64,000 bases of DNA from CAZUCE01 sp964619265 (GTDB taxonomy: Bacteria > Planctomycetota > UBA1135 > GCA-002686595): NCBI GenBank assembly GCA_964619265.1, contig CAZUCE010000001.1, positions 1-64,000 of the forward strand, written 5' to 3'. Both the position numbers and the translations under genes were made by a program. This document shows, in pieces, positions 26,884 to 36,364 of the stretch (positions are counted from its first letter, which is position 1; every line of letters begins with the position of its first letter). The notes under the pieces are model-generated. The model was not told the origin of the DNA, ran no database searches, and was given only the letters and a program-made list of their open reading frames with translations.

Positions 26884-28937
26884 GCCAAAGCAAACCGACG
26901 GGCAGGGGCCTCCAACGAGGCCTCGAACGCATCAGCGACCTCGTGCTCGCGGTGCTCGTCGTCTCCGTCGTCGCCCTGCTCGTGGTGCGCGTTGCCCCCG
27001 CCCAGCTCGACTTTCTGATCGCTGGCAACATCGGGCTCGGCGTGCTGGTCTTGCTGGTTGCAGTCTACTCGCGCGACACCCTGCGGCTGCCTTCGTTTCC
27101 GACCGTGCTGCTGCTTGCAACGTTGCTACGGCTCGCGCTGAACGTCAGTTCCACGCGCTTGATCCTGCTTGAAGCAGATGCGGGCGACATCATCCGCACC
27201 TTCGGTGAGTTCGTCGTCGGCGGCGACGTGGTCGTCGGTGCGGTGGTCTTCGTGATCCTGACGTTGATTCAGTTCGTCGTGATCTCGAAAGGCGCCGAGC
27301 GAATCGCCGAAGTCTCGGCACGCTTCACGCTCGACGCGATGCCAGGCAAGCAAATGGCCATCGACGGCGAGCTTCGCGGCGGAGACATCGATATCCTCGA
27401 GGCGGGCCGACGAAGGGCCGACCTCGAACGCGAATCGCGACTTTACGGCGCCATGGAAGGCGCCATGAAGTTCGTGAAGGGCGACGCCGTGGCCGGCATC
27501 GTGATCTCCGTGGTCAACGTCGTCGGCGGACTTGCGATCGGAATGGGACGCGAAGCGATGAGCGCCGGCGAAGCGTTTCAGACCTACGGACTGCTCACGA
27601 TCGGCGATGGCCTGGTCAGCCAGATCCCGGCGCTGCTGATGGGAATGGCTGCGGGCCTTGTGGTCACACGGGTCAGCTCACCCGAGGGCGATCATGGCGG
27701 ACTCTTGGCGCGGGAAATCCTCGAGCAGGTTCAGGCCCAACCGCGCGCCCTCTACGTCGCAGCAGCGGTGCTGTTCGGCCTCGGCAGCACGTCCGCCTGG
27801 ACTGGCTTCCCCGCGCTACCGTTCCTGCTGCTGGGCGCGTTTCTCGGAGGCGTCGGTGTCTTGGGTTCGCGAGCCACAACCCAGGCCAACGCAAGCTTGG
27901 CCCAGCGCTCCACCCACAAACCTGTCGCGCTCCAACTAGAGCCTCCGATCGGCTTGGATACGGTCAGCTCCGCGGAGCTGATCGGTGTCCTCGAAGAACA
28001 ACTGGGACGCTCCTCCGATCGTCTGGGCTTTTCGCTCCCGGCCCTCCATACACAGTTCGGCGGCGATCCAGGCGTGCCGGACACTCTGCGGCTGAGGTGT
28101 TTTGGGTCGACGGCCGGAGAAGCCAGCTTCCACGCCGGACACGGCATCGTGTTCGCCTCAGCGGATCGACTTGCCGACAAGGGTCTCGGCGCCAAACCGG
28201 TGCAGATTGAAGACCTTCCCGGACTAGAAGCCGCCTCGTTGCCCGCTTCGCAAATGGACGAGCTGGCGCAGCTTGACCCCCAGCCACCGCACACCGGGCA
28301 GCTCGAATTTGCACGCTGCCACTTGGCGCGCCTAGCCCGTCGCGAGGCCCCCCGCTGGTTCGGAATCGCCGAACTGACCGACAAGCTGGCCGACTTGCGA
28401 ACCGAACAGCGCGAATTGGTCGAAGCCGTGGTGCCCGGGCGCCTCGCGCTCGCCGACGTCGCCGGAGTCTTCCGCGGGCTGCTCGCGCGTGGCCTGTCGG
28501 TCGCGGACACGCGGGGAATCCTGGAGAGCCTGGCCCAGCAGGCCCGCGAAGAGCGCGATCCGGTTCAGCTCGTGGACCTGGTCCAACGCGATGTGGGAGC
28601 CGGTTGGCGCCCGTCCTTCGAGCACGCGGACACCGTGCGTTACTACGAAGTCTCCGGCGAGGTCCTCGAGTGGGTTCGCGAGGGCGAACAGAGCAGCGGA
28701 ATCTCGCGGGACGCCCTCGACGGTCTCCGTGAGGGGCTGCTCGATGCCTTCGACCCCCGCGCGCATCTGGAACACCCGATCGTGCTGCTCGTGCCAGACG
28801 AGCGCTACACCCGGCGGCTGCGCGAGGTGGCGAGCCGCGTGCTCCCGGGCAGCGTCGTCGCCACGCCCCGCGAACTCTCCCTGTCCAGTCGAGACCAGCA
28901 GGTGGGGCGAGTCCGTATGGGCCAGCGCCCCAGCTGA
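26880..28937 (+). CDS. flhA: Type III export-gate protein FlhA/SctV
   Basis: A 685-residue protein with eight N-terminal membrane segments, the FHIPEP-type region (KGAERIAEVSARFTLDAMPGKQMAIDG, about 138-163), LYGAMEGAMKFVKGDA (about 189-204) and LTIGDGLVSQIPALL. A long cytoplasmic ring domain follows (about 340-680). The KGAERIAEVSARFTLDAMPGKQM and LYGAMEGAMKFVKGDA wording resembles non-flagellar SctV more than flagellar FlhA, which usually reads DFYGAMDGASKFVRGDA. The nonameric ring guides substrate-chaperone complexes to the gate. The ATG at 26880 overlaps the flhB stop. The ring domain is complete in length, so the missing domain of FlhB is not replaced here. Confidence 0.88.
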   Translation: MSQSKPTGRGLQRGLERISDLVLAVLVVSVVALLVVRVAPAQLDFLIAGNIGLGVLVLLVAVYSRDTLRLPSFPTVLLLATLLRLALNVSSTRLILLEADAGDIIRTFGEFVVGGDVVVGAVVFVILTLIQFVVISKGAERIAEVSARFTLDAMPGKQMAIDGELRGGDIDILEAGRRRADLERESRLYGAMEGAMKFVKGDAVAGIVISVVNVVGGLAIGMGREAMSAGEAFQTYGLLTIGDGLVSQIPALLMGMAAGLVVTRVSSPEGDHGGLLAREILEQVQAQPRALYVAAAVLFGLGSTSAWTGFPALPFLLLGAFLGGVGVLGSRATTQANASLAQRSTHKPVALQLEPPIGLDTVSSAELIGVLEEQLGRSSDRLGFSLPALHTQFGGDPGVPDTLRLRCFGSTAGEASFHAGHGIVFASADRLADKGLGAKPVQIEDLPGLEAASLPASQMDELAQLDPQPPHTGQLEFARCHLARLARREAPRWFGIAELTDKLADLRTEQRELVEAVVPGRLALADVAGVFRGLLARGLSVADTRGILESLAQQAREERDPVQLVDLVQRDVGAGWRPSFEHADTVRYYEVSGEVLEWVREGEQSSGISRDALDGLREGLLDAFDPRAHLEHPIVLLVPDERYTRRLREVASRVLPGSVVATPRELSLSSRDQQVGRVRMGQRPS

Positions 28938-28944
28938 CCGCCGC

Positions 28945-28967
28945 GGAACCGAGCCGGGCCCGGTTCC
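28945..28967 (+). terminator. Hairpin after the gate operon
   Basis: Arms 28945-28951 and 28961-28967 pair perfectly over 7 bases and start 8 bases after the FlhA stop. The loop is GC-rich and can pair further. No T tract follows; it may be a weak or processing hairpin. Confidence 0.35.
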
Positions 28968-29149
28968 GGGCCAGCGCGCTCGGCTCGCGAACAGCCAGGG
29001 GTCTCCAAGCCCCCCTCACGGGCCAACCGGGGCGCCTCTGCGCGGGTTTACCCCGATAGCCGGCTGCCAAAGGCAACACCAGGCGCAACGCGCCCAGCCT
29101 ACCCGCGATCACGGATGCGACGGGCCGCACCTTGGCCCAGGAGTTCCCC

Positions 29150-30517
29150 ATGTTTGCGATCCGAATCTCACGCGCCGCCGACGCGCCTATCGAGCGCTCG
29201 CTCGAAGGCACTCTCATCCTGGGTCGTGACCCGGGTTGCGACATTCGTCTTGAGGACGGCCAAGTGTCCCGCCGCCACGCTTCTCTCGAGGCCGGCCCCG
29301 AGGGTTGTGTCCTTCGGGATCGCGGCTCAATGAACGGCACCTTCCTATACGGCAACCGCCTCGAGCCTGATCAGCCCACGCGCCTCCAGCTCGGTCAGTG
29401 CTTCACCATCGGTGAATTCACGCTCGAGCTCGTTTCCGAAATGGCGCAAACCCTGCTCGACTTCAGCTCACCTGCGGCGGGCCTGGCCTTCGACCGCCGA
29501 TTGCTGCTTGCCCACCTCGACGACAACGGTCAGCCCGTCGAAGCCTGGCGGGAAGGAAGTCGTGAGTTGCTCGTCTGCGGGGTTCACGACGAATCCCCGA
29601 ATCTCCGGACGATCCGGCTCGCCGGTCGTCCGCGACTGCGCTTTGACTACGCGCCGGGTCAGTCCATTCCGATCACGGTGCCCTTGCCCGGCGGGACGAT
29701 CACTCGGTCGTTCCCGATCAGTTCCTCGCCGTCGCGCCCCTACCTGCTCGAACTTGCCCTTGAGCATGGGTGCGGCGACGAGACCGCTGACCGACTTGCC
29801 GAACATTTGGTCACCGGACGCACCGTGAATGCCTTGCCGCCCGAGGGAGATTTTGACTCGTTTTCCGCGCCGGCCTCGCACCTTCTCTTGCTCGCTGAAG
29901 GTGCGGGGCTGGCCCCCCTCCTGTCGATGCTGCGCTGGGTCACCGACGTGGCGGCCCCGATCGATATCGCGATCCTGGTCGAAGCCGAATCGGCGGAGAC
30001 GATCCCGTTCCGGAGCGAATTGGAGGCGCTGGCCGCCGAGCATCCCAATGTGCGCCTTACCTTGTGCACCCGGATCGGTGGGCGAGACTCTGAATTCGGC
30101 GTCGTCGAGGGATTCCTCGATGCCGAGCGGATCGCGACCAACGCCCAACACATCCCCGATCGCGAGGTGTTTGTCTCGGGGAGTCCTGAGTTTCTCGGGC
30201 GCTTGGAAGGCGCGCTCGACTCGCTTGGTTCTCCGCGGTCGCGACGTCATTTGCAAAGCACAAGTTCCCCGCTACCCGCTGCGACTCCCCCGCTGCCGAA
30301 CGACTCGCCCAGCCGGGTGATCGCGCCGGACCGCCCATCGCTTCCGAACCCGCCCAGCGATCGGGCTCTCCAGGCGCGCGAATCGGTGGCGGTCTCAAAC
30401 TTAGAAAAACCGCGCCCCAACCCATCGCCCATTCCGCCGCGGCGCGCGGGGTCGAGCCCGGTCCAGCCGGAGCGTTCAGGTCGCGGCAGCATCTGGCCGT
30501 TTGCGCGTACCAGCTGA
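29150..30517 (+). CDS. FHA domain fused to ferredoxin-NADP reductase-like flavoreductase
   Basis: A 455-residue cytosolic protein. An FHA domain covers about 20-95 (LGRDPGCDIRL, VSRRHASL, MNGTFLYGN). It is followed by an FNR-like module: a FAD-binding beta barrel (about 140-230, with RSFPISSSPS) and an NAD-binding domain with GAGLAPLLSMLR (about 251-262) and VFVSGSPEFLG. The last ~110 residues are Pro/Ser-rich and disordered. FNR modules move electrons between NAD(P)H and a partner; no iron-sulfur domain is present. An AGGAG site at ideal spacing sets the start at 29150. It lies downstream of the gate genes in the same direction, and another FHA protein flanks the other side, which hints at phospho-dependent control of the locus. 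A redox role in export is unproven. Confidence 0.78.
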   Translation: MFAIRISRAADAPIERSLEGTLILGRDPGCDIRLEDGQVSRRHASLEAGPEGCVLRDRGSMNGTFLYGNRLEPDQPTRLQLGQCFTIGEFTLELVSEMAQTLLDFSSPAAGLAFDRRLLLAHLDDNGQPVEAWREGSRELLVCGVHDESPNLRTIRLAGRPRLRFDYAPGQSIPITVPLPGGTITRSFPISSSPSRPYLLELALEHGCGDETADRLAEHLVTGRTVNALPPEGDFDSFSAPASHLLLLAEGAGLAPLLSMLRWVTDVAAPIDIAILVEAESAETIPFRSELEALAAEHPNVRLTLCTRIGGRDSEFGVVEGFLDAERIATNAQHIPDREVFVSGSPEFLGRLEGALDSLGSPRSRRHLQSTSSPLPAATPPLPNDSPSRVIAPDRPSLPNPPSDRALQARESVAVSNLEKPRPNPSPIPPRRAGSSPVQPERSGRGSIWPFARTS

Positions 30518-30676
30518 CGGGTCTGCCGGGCTCCATCCCGAGGAGGGCGCAAGACTTCGGCCGCTACCGGGCGAAGCAAGGACGATCCTGCGCCCCCTGG
30601 GGCGGACTTCGGCGGGCTTGTGATTGAGGGACGTAGCTTCGCGGACACTCCTCCGTAGAGTGCTGGCCCCAAAGGG

Positions 30677-30855
30677 CCTAGCAGGCCGTTGAAAAACTCC
30701 CTGCTGCGGCTTCGCGCAGCCCGCCAGGGCGTCGTCACGCTCGTCGGGCCGTGCTCAGCGGCCAGGAGGCCGCCTCCGCCGCCCCTCTGTCACGTTCCTA
30801 CCCCTGACGAACTGCGCTTCGCCTCGCGACGGGCCTTTTTCAATGGCCTGCTAGG
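30677..30855. repeat. MITE-like element with 20-bp terminal inverted repeats
   Basis: A 179-bp segment bounded by CCTAGCAGGCCGTTGAAAAA (30677-30696) and its reverse complement with one mismatch (30836-30855). Both ends include the palindrome CTAG, which could be part of the repeat or a target duplication. It encodes nothing and lies directly upstream of a lipoprotein start. It looks like a non-autonomous insertion element; no transposase is present in the window. Confidence 0.7.
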
Positions 30856-30862
30856 TTCTTCC

Positions 30863-31450
30863 ATGTCGACTCAGCGCTCTCTCTCGTTTCTCTTTCTTGG
30901 CGCAGCTGCGTTCGCTCTATTCGGGACGCTGCTTTCCTCCGGCTGTTCGAGCCCGATCCCAAACCGCAACCCGGTGGGCGAAGCGTTTCCGAAGGTGACC
31001 GGCAACTCGCTCGAGAAGGTGGAGATCGAACTGCCTGGCTCGCTCGTCGGCCAACCGGCTGTTTTGCTCGTCGGCTATCAGCAGAAAACCCAATTCGATA
31101 TCGATCGCTGGTTGCTCGGACTCTTGCAGTCTGGTGCCGACGTGCAGATCCTCGAGTTGCCCACGATCCCGAGCTTGGTTCCAACCTTGATCTCCGGTTG
31201 GATCGACGACGGAATGCGATCTGGGATCCCAGTGGAGGACTGGGGAGTCGTCGTCACGCTCTACGGTTCGGCCGCCAAACCGGTGGCTCGGTTCACCGGG
31301 ACCGAAAACGCTCGCAACACCCGTGTGCTGGTGCTCGATGAAGCCGGCCGGGTGATCTGGTTCGATGACTCGGGTTATTCGGCTTCCAAGGTTCTGGAGA
31401 TCGCCAGCCTGCTCGAGAGCTCAGGCGCGGGCGAGCGGGCTGGCTCCTAG
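30863..31450 (+). CDS. Small lipoprotein, possibly thioredoxin-like/ATP10-like
   Basis: A 195-residue protein with a lipoprotein signal (LLSSGCSS, Cys near 28). The mature part follows the pattern beta strand (AVLLVGYQQ), helix (IDRWLLGLLQSG), strand (VQILELPTI), then VLVLDEAGRVIWFDDSGYS. This resembles a thioredoxin-like or ATP10-like fold, but no CxxC active site is present, so a redox role is unlikely. The ATG at 30863 is chosen because it opens the signal; the frame runs upstream through the MITE-like repeat. Function unknown. Confidence 0.65.
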   Translation: MSTQRSLSFLFLGAAAFALFGTLLSSGCSSPIPNRNPVGEAFPKVTGNSLEKVEIELPGSLVGQPAVLLVGYQQKTQFDIDRWLLGLLQSGADVQILELPTIPSLVPTLISGWIDDGMRSGIPVEDWGVVVTLYGSAAKPVARFTGTENARNTRVLVLDEAGRVIWFDDSGYSASKVLEIASLLESSGAGERAGS

Positions 31451-31626
31451 CAGCCCGTGGCAAAGGCCCCGCCCCGCGAACCATCTAAGTGGGTCACTTC
31501 CGCACCTCCGCTGGGTACTTCAGTTCAGGCCGCCTCCCCTCTTGCTGCTGGGGTTCTACCTCGATTTTGGGGGGCCTATGACGCTTTCGAGCCACCTCGT
31601 GAAGCCTCGAGCCTAGGATCGAACCC

Positions 31627-33243
31627 ATGGGCAGGATGCAATTCACACCAGCTGTCGCTCTCGCCGGCATCGCGCTCTGTGCAACGCCGGGCTTCGCCCA
31701 GAAGGAAAAGGAACCGCTCACCGATCAAGAGCGAGCAATCCACGTCCTGTCTCGATTGACCTACGGCCCGCGGCCCGGAGATGTGGAGCGTGTGTTGGAG
31801 CTAGGCGTCGATGCCTGGTTTGAGGAACAGCTCGCCTTGGACGAGGCCTCGGGCGTTGAACGCGAGCTTGGCGAGCGCAAGACCCTGCTGCTTACGTCTC
31901 GCGAGATCTTCGAAGACTACGGCTACAAGCCCCCCGTCGATGCACCCCGTGCCGAGCGGGTCAAGGCTCTCGCGCGACGGGAACAGCCGCGAAACGAGTT
32001 GCTCGAGGCCACCGCCTTGCGAGCCGTCTTCGGGGATCGCCAGCTCGGCGAGGTAGTCACCGATTTCTGGCGCAATCACTTCAACGTCAGCTACACGAAG
32101 GACGGTATCGCGCTGCAACTGATCACCGAATGGGATGCAGCGGTGTTGCGCCCTCTGGCGCTGGGGCCCTTCGGAGATCTTCTGACCGCAACGGTTCATA
32201 GCCCCGCGATGCTCCACTACCTGGACAACGCGATGTCGAAGCGCCCGCCCACCGATCAAAAGCTGGCCGAAATCGAACGGAAGGTCCGGCGCGAGACCGG
32301 TTCGCGGGAGGCAGGCGAGGCGGCGGCGGCGCTTGCCGGCCTTCGAGGAGTGAACGAAAACTACGCCCGCGAGTTGCTCGAACTACACACGTTCGGCGTC
32401 GACAACGGGTACAAGCAAGAAGATGTCGTGGCCCTGGCGGAAATTTTGACCGGCTGGAGTTTCCAAGCGGGAGCCGAAGGCGAATGGGAGTTTCAATTCA
32501 ATCCGGACGCTCACGTCCAAGGGTCCAAACGCTTCCTGCGCCAACGCATCCAGGGCGATGCCATCAACGGTAAGACCGAAGGCGACGAAGTGCTCGAGAT
32601 CCTGATCGAGCACAAGCGAACCGCGGACTTCCTAGCCACCAAACTCTGCCAGCGCCTGGTCAGCGACGAGCCGTCGAGCCGCATCGTGTCCGATGTGGCA
32701 TCGAGCCTCCGCCGCGAAAACGGCGACGTCGTCGAGGCCATCCGTACGATCCTTGAGCACTCCGAGTTCTGGGACCGTGAGACTTATCGTTCCAAGATCA
32801 AGACGCCCCAGGAGTTCGTCTACTCGGCCCTGCGTGCAACCGGGGCCGTGGTCACCGACTGGGATGAGGTCCTCAAACGTCTGCAGTTGATGAACCAACC
32901 CATCTATCACTGCGACGACCCCACCGGATGGTCAGATCTTGCCGAGGCCTGGCTCGACCCTGGGATTCTCGCGCAACGCTGGCGCTTTGCCCTCGATCTG
33001 GCGAACAACAAACTCAAAGGGGTTCGCCTGCCGCCGTATTTCTTCCGAGACCTGAATGACGACCTTCCCATCGCCGAATGGTCTCGTCAGCTGATTTCGC
33101 GGGTACTTCCTGGCGGGGTCGGTGTTCGGACCCAGTTCGCCCTCGACAGCTTGGTCGCCAAGAATCGAATGGAGGACTCCGGCAGCCTTCAGGTTCGATT
33201 GCTCGCCTTGATCCTCGGGAGCCCTGAATTTCAGCGTCAATGA
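31627..33243 (+). CDS. DUF1800 secreted protein
   Basis: A 538-residue exported protein with a clear signal peptide (cleaved near PGFAQ). It shows DUF1800 marks: LSRLTYGPRPGDVERV, VTDFWRNHFNVS, GVNENYARELLELHTFGV, DVVALAEILTGWSF and TPQEFVYSALRATG. DUF1800 proteins are nearly always paired with a DUF1501 protein, as here, and are thought to act outside the cytoplasm, possibly on polysaccharides or as export partners; the exact function is not established. The stop overlaps the next start (ATGA). The gene appears intact. Confidence 0.9.
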   Translation: MGRMQFTPAVALAGIALCATPGFAQKEKEPLTDQERAIHVLSRLTYGPRPGDVERVLELGVDAWFEEQLALDEASGVERELGERKTLLLTSREIFEDYGYKPPVDAPRAERVKALARREQPRNELLEATALRAVFGDRQLGEVVTDFWRNHFNVSYTKDGIALQLITEWDAAVLRPLALGPFGDLLTATVHSPAMLHYLDNAMSKRPPTDQKLAEIERKVRRETGSREAGEAAAALAGLRGVNENYARELLELHTFGVDNGYKQEDVVALAEILTGWSFQAGAEGEWEFQFNPDAHVQGSKRFLRQRIQGDAINGKTEGDEVLEILIEHKRTADFLATKLCQRLVSDEPSSRIVSDVASSLRRENGDVVEAIRTILEHSEFWDRETYRSKIKTPQEFVYSALRATGAVVTDWDEVLKRLQLMNQPIYHCDDPTGWSDLAEAWLDPGILAQRWRFALDLANNKLKGVRLPPYFFRDLNDDLPIAEWSRQLISRVLPGGVGVRTQFALDSLVAKNRMEDSGSLQVRLLALILGSPEFQRQ

Positions 33244-34478
33244 ACTCTTCTTCCTATCGCCCTGGCTGGTCTCGGCGCGAATTTCTCGCGCGATCGAGCG
33301 CCTTGGCTTGTGGCTCGCTCTTTTTGGCGGGCGCCAATCCGGCCGCCCGTCGTCAGTCCGAGAAACGCTCGCCCTTGATGATCGTCGTCTACCTGCGCGG
33401 CGGGGCGGACTTCTTGAACATGGTCGTTCCCTACGAGGACAAGACCTACCGCCAACTGCGCCCGACGATCGGCATCACGGAAGACGACGGTGCGCAGCCC
33501 CTGGACCGAACCGGCTTTGCCCTGCATCCGGCCCTGTCGCCGCTTCTTCCGCTATGGGAAGCCAAGGAGCTAGCTCCGGTGGTTTGTACCGGCTCTCCCC
33601 ATCCAACGCGCAGCCACTTCGACGCCCAGGACTTCATGGAGCGTGCTGCGCCCGGTCTTCGCCAGGTGACCACCGGCTGGCTCAATCGCTATCTCCAGAT
33701 CTCCGCCTCCGAGAACTCGAGCACCTTCCGCGCCCTGGCCGTGCAGGGCCTGCTCCCGCGTGCCTTGCGCGGCAGCTTCCCGGCTCTTGCCGTGCCCCCG
33801 GGTCTGGCTCGCGGGCAAGGAGAGGACACGCTCAACGAATTTGAAGAGCTCTACGACCTGGGATCGATGGGCAACCGGGAAGACGACGTGCTTGGGTCTG
33901 GACAAGCCACGATCGAGACCCTGCGTCAGTATCACGAGATCCTCAAGGACTCAGAACCGCCCGAGGGCATCGAATATCCAAACTCCAGCTTCGGTCGCCG
34001 GATGCAAACCGTGGCCACTCTCCAGCAGGCCGACTGCGGCCTTGAGATTGCCGCGGTCGACTACCCCGGCTGGGACCACCACACAGGTCAAGGCGGAGCC
34101 ACCGGTCGCCAGGCCCAGATGCTCGACGATTACGCGAAAGCACTGGCCGCTTTCGCAGCACAGCTAGGTTCTGACCTGAGTTCGACGTTGGTGGTCACCA
34201 TGACCGAGTTCGGGCGCAACGTCGCCGAGAACGGCAACAGCGGAACCGACCATGGACGAGGCAGCGGAATGCTCCTGTTGGGCGGAGGAGCCCGGGGGGG
34301 TCGCATTCACGGCAAGTGGCGTGGCCTAGCGGAACGCGAGCTCATCGACGGCCGCGACCTACCCGTCACGACGGATTTCCGCGACGTCATGGGCACCTGC
34401 CTCAGGGACTTCCTCGATTTCGACCTGCCGCGCGACTTCTTTCCTGACTACGGCTCGAAACGACTGAAGCTCTTCTAG
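33240..34478 (+). CDS. DUF1501 secreted protein with Tat signal
   Basis: A 412-residue protein starting with a twin-arginine signal (SRREFLARSSALACG), which suggests folding and perhaps cofactor loading before export. It shows DUF1501 marks: LRGGADFLNMVVPYED, PHPTRSHFDAQDFME, GWDHHTGQGG, FGRNVAENGNSGTDHGRG and HGKWRGLAERELIDGRDLP. The family is sulfatase/alkaline-phosphatase-like in fold, with no known substrate. The ATGA overlap with DUF1800 argues for translational coupling and a joint role. Appears complete. Confidence 0.9.
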   Translation: MNSSSYRPGWSRREFLARSSALACGSLFLAGANPAARRQSEKRSPLMIVVYLRGGADFLNMVVPYEDKTYRQLRPTIGITEDDGAQPLDRTGFALHPALSPLLPLWEAKELAPVVCTGSPHPTRSHFDAQDFMERAAPGLRQVTTGWLNRYLQISASENSSTFRALAVQGLLPRALRGSFPALAVPPGLARGQGEDTLNEFEELYDLGSMGNREDDVLGSGQATIETLRQYHEILKDSEPPEGIEYPNSSFGRRMQTVATLQQADCGLEIAAVDYPGWDHHTGQGGATGRQAQMLDDYAKALAAFAAQLGSDLSSTLVVTMTEFGRNVAENGNSGTDHGRGSGMLLLGGGARGGRIHGKWRGLAERELIDGRDLPVTTDFRDVMGTCLRDFLDFDLPRDFFPDYGSKRLKLF

Positions 34479-34638
34479 GCCGTGATGCCCGTGCCGGGGA
34501 CTCGGGGTGGGGGCCGAATCGAGTCCATTCGAGCTCTTTTCATGGGATAGGGTTTGAGAGCCCCTCTCCCTTGGAAGCCGCTCCCCACGGCTTGGGAGGG
34601 CTGGCCGATCGAAAGGAACCGGTTCCGATTCCCCTCCC

Positions 34639-36348
34639 ATGATTTTCTCCCTGCGCTCGGGCCTGGTCTTCACGGCCCTTGCCTTGCTCCTGTTTTTTTC
34701 ACCCGCAGCCGCCCAGGCGGCGGCCCTCGACGTTGCGGCGGCCAACTCGCACATGGACCGAGCGGAGGCCAACCTCCAACTGGTCGATGGAACGATCGGT
34801 CAACGGACCTCACCGCCGAAAGGCTCGGCCGGCAAGCTCGCTCGCATGCGGCTCGATCAGGCCAAAGCAGACTTGGATCCCGCGGCAAGCCAGCTGGCCG
34901 GTGTTCCGGACGGCCCGGAACTCGCCGAGGCCCGCGCTCGACTTGCGGCGGATTTGGCGCTCTACAAGAAGCTCGATGGAATCCTGACGGGGACTCCACC
35001 GCAGCCGAAGCCGCAACCGAAGCCTGATCCTGGACCCGCGCCGCAACCCGATCCAGGTCCGAGCCCCGATCCGGCGCCGCAGCCCCAACCGGAGGTTGCG
35101 CCCCCAGCGAAGAAGACCGTCAAACTCGGTTATCCCCACGCGGACAACTTCAAGAACTCGCTGTCCACGCTGCGCCGGGTCGAAGGAGGAGTGACCGAGC
35201 TGGCTCAGATCATCGATCGCATGCGAGCAACCGCCGATCAGCTCGCAGTCAACCACCGCCAAACGGCGGGAACCCTGACCAACCTGACCGAAACCCGGCG
35301 CCAAGCCGGCTTCGTCGAAGCCGGACTGGCCAAGATCCCTGCTAACGGTGAAGGCGTCGACGAAGCGGGGCAGCGCCTGGTCACCGCGCGCGCCAAGCTC
35401 GACGAACTTGAGGCTTACCTCAAGCCGCTCGACGCCCAGCTACAGGAACTGGTCGACCCCGCCCGCTACCCTGAATTCCAAGCGGATCTGAAACAACTCA
35501 ATGAGTTGGCCGCGGCCTATCGCAATCCCGACTACCTGTTTCGAGACGTACGCACCCTGGCCGCTGAAACCCACGCCCAAGCCGATGCGGCCAAGGCCGA
35601 ATGCCAGCGAATCGCGAAGACCTATCTGCGATTGATGGAGCAGGAAACGGAACAGGGCAAGCGGATCGAGGCTGCCGGCAACAACTTTCTAAATCGCCAG
35701 CAGACCTTCCTGGATGCTGCCGAACAACAGCGCGTCTCCCTTCCCCAGTCGATTCGCGAAGACCTGGCAGAAGCGGACCGCCTCGCAGCCGAGGCCGTCA
35801 CCAACCAAAAGCCCCTTTGGTTTACGGGCGGAATCCCCCAGCGGATGGGCTGGGCCGAGGACAAGCTCGGACTGCTCCAGGCCCTAGATCCCAAAGCTGC
35901 CGTAGCCGTGACCGGTGAAGTCGGTGAGATGAAGGCCAGCCTGTCCGAGCGTGCCGAGTCGCTCCGCGAACTGATCATCCGAGAAAATCAGCTCCCGGAC
36001 GACAACTACGCAGGACCTGACCGGGAGGCCACACTCGCCGTGGCCCAGAAGGCGTGGAAGATTCAGCAGGCCGACTACGAGTTGCTGGCGGTACGCATTC
36101 CAAACGAGTCCTGGTCCCGCGAAACCAAATGGACCTACAGCAGCGGTACCTGGTACTTCTCTGACATTTCTTCCCTACAAGTCCGCCTGATCGTGGCCGA
36201 TCCCTCCGACCCGAGCCTCGCCATCGACCGCCCGATCAACGTCCGAATGGACCACCAAAAAGGTGACTCGATGTATGGCGTTCCGCTACGGAGCATCGAC
36301 GAGAAGCTCCAGCCCCACGAGTACTACCTGCGCGAGAAAGTTCGCTAG
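34639..36348 (+). CDS. Exported helical/coiled-coil protein with Pro-rich linker
   Basis: A 569-residue protein with a signal peptide (about 1-24, ending near AQAAA). A short helical region is followed by a Pro-rich spacer of repeated PQP/DPGP units (about 118-155). A long helical, charged region (about 165-470) with many heptad-like stretches follows, then a beta-rich end including NESWSRETKWTYSSGTWYF. I cannot assign a family. The spacer and coiled coil suggest a periplasmic scaffold or stalk. Preceded by ~160 bases after DUF1501 and followed by a perfect palindrome that probably ends the transcript. Confidence 0.7.
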   Translation: MIFSLRSGLVFTALALLLFFSPAAAQAAALDVAAANSHMDRAEANLQLVDGTIGQRTSPPKGSAGKLARMRLDQAKADLDPAASQLAGVPDGPELAEARARLAADLALYKKLDGILTGTPPQPKPQPKPDPGPAPQPDPGPSPDPAPQPQPEVAPPAKKTVKLGYPHADNFKNSLSTLRRVEGGVTELAQIIDRMRATADQLAVNHRQTAGTLTNLTETRRQAGFVEAGLAKIPANGEGVDEAGQRLVTARAKLDELEAYLKPLDAQLQELVDPARYPEFQADLKQLNELAAAYRNPDYLFRDVRTLAAETHAQADAAKAECQRIAKTYLRLMEQETEQGKRIEAAGNNFLNRQQTFLDAAEQQRVSLPQSIREDLAEADRLAAEAVTNQKPLWFTGGIPQRMGWAEDKLGLLQALDPKAAVAVTGEVGEMKASLSERAESLRELIIRENQLPDDNYAGPDREATLAVAQKAWKIQQADYELLAVRIPNESWSRETKWTYSSGTWYFSDISSLQVRLIVADPSDPSLAIDRPINVRMDHQKGDSMYGVPLRSIDEKLQPHEYYLREKVR

Positions 36349-36364
36349 GGGAAAACGCTCGGCG

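Noticed and set aside
20904..30517. Ordinary flagellar operon
   Set aside because: No flagellin, hook, rod, FliG/M/N or FliI gene; SctJ-type lipoprotein and SctV-like wording argue against, though a flagellar origin is not excluded.
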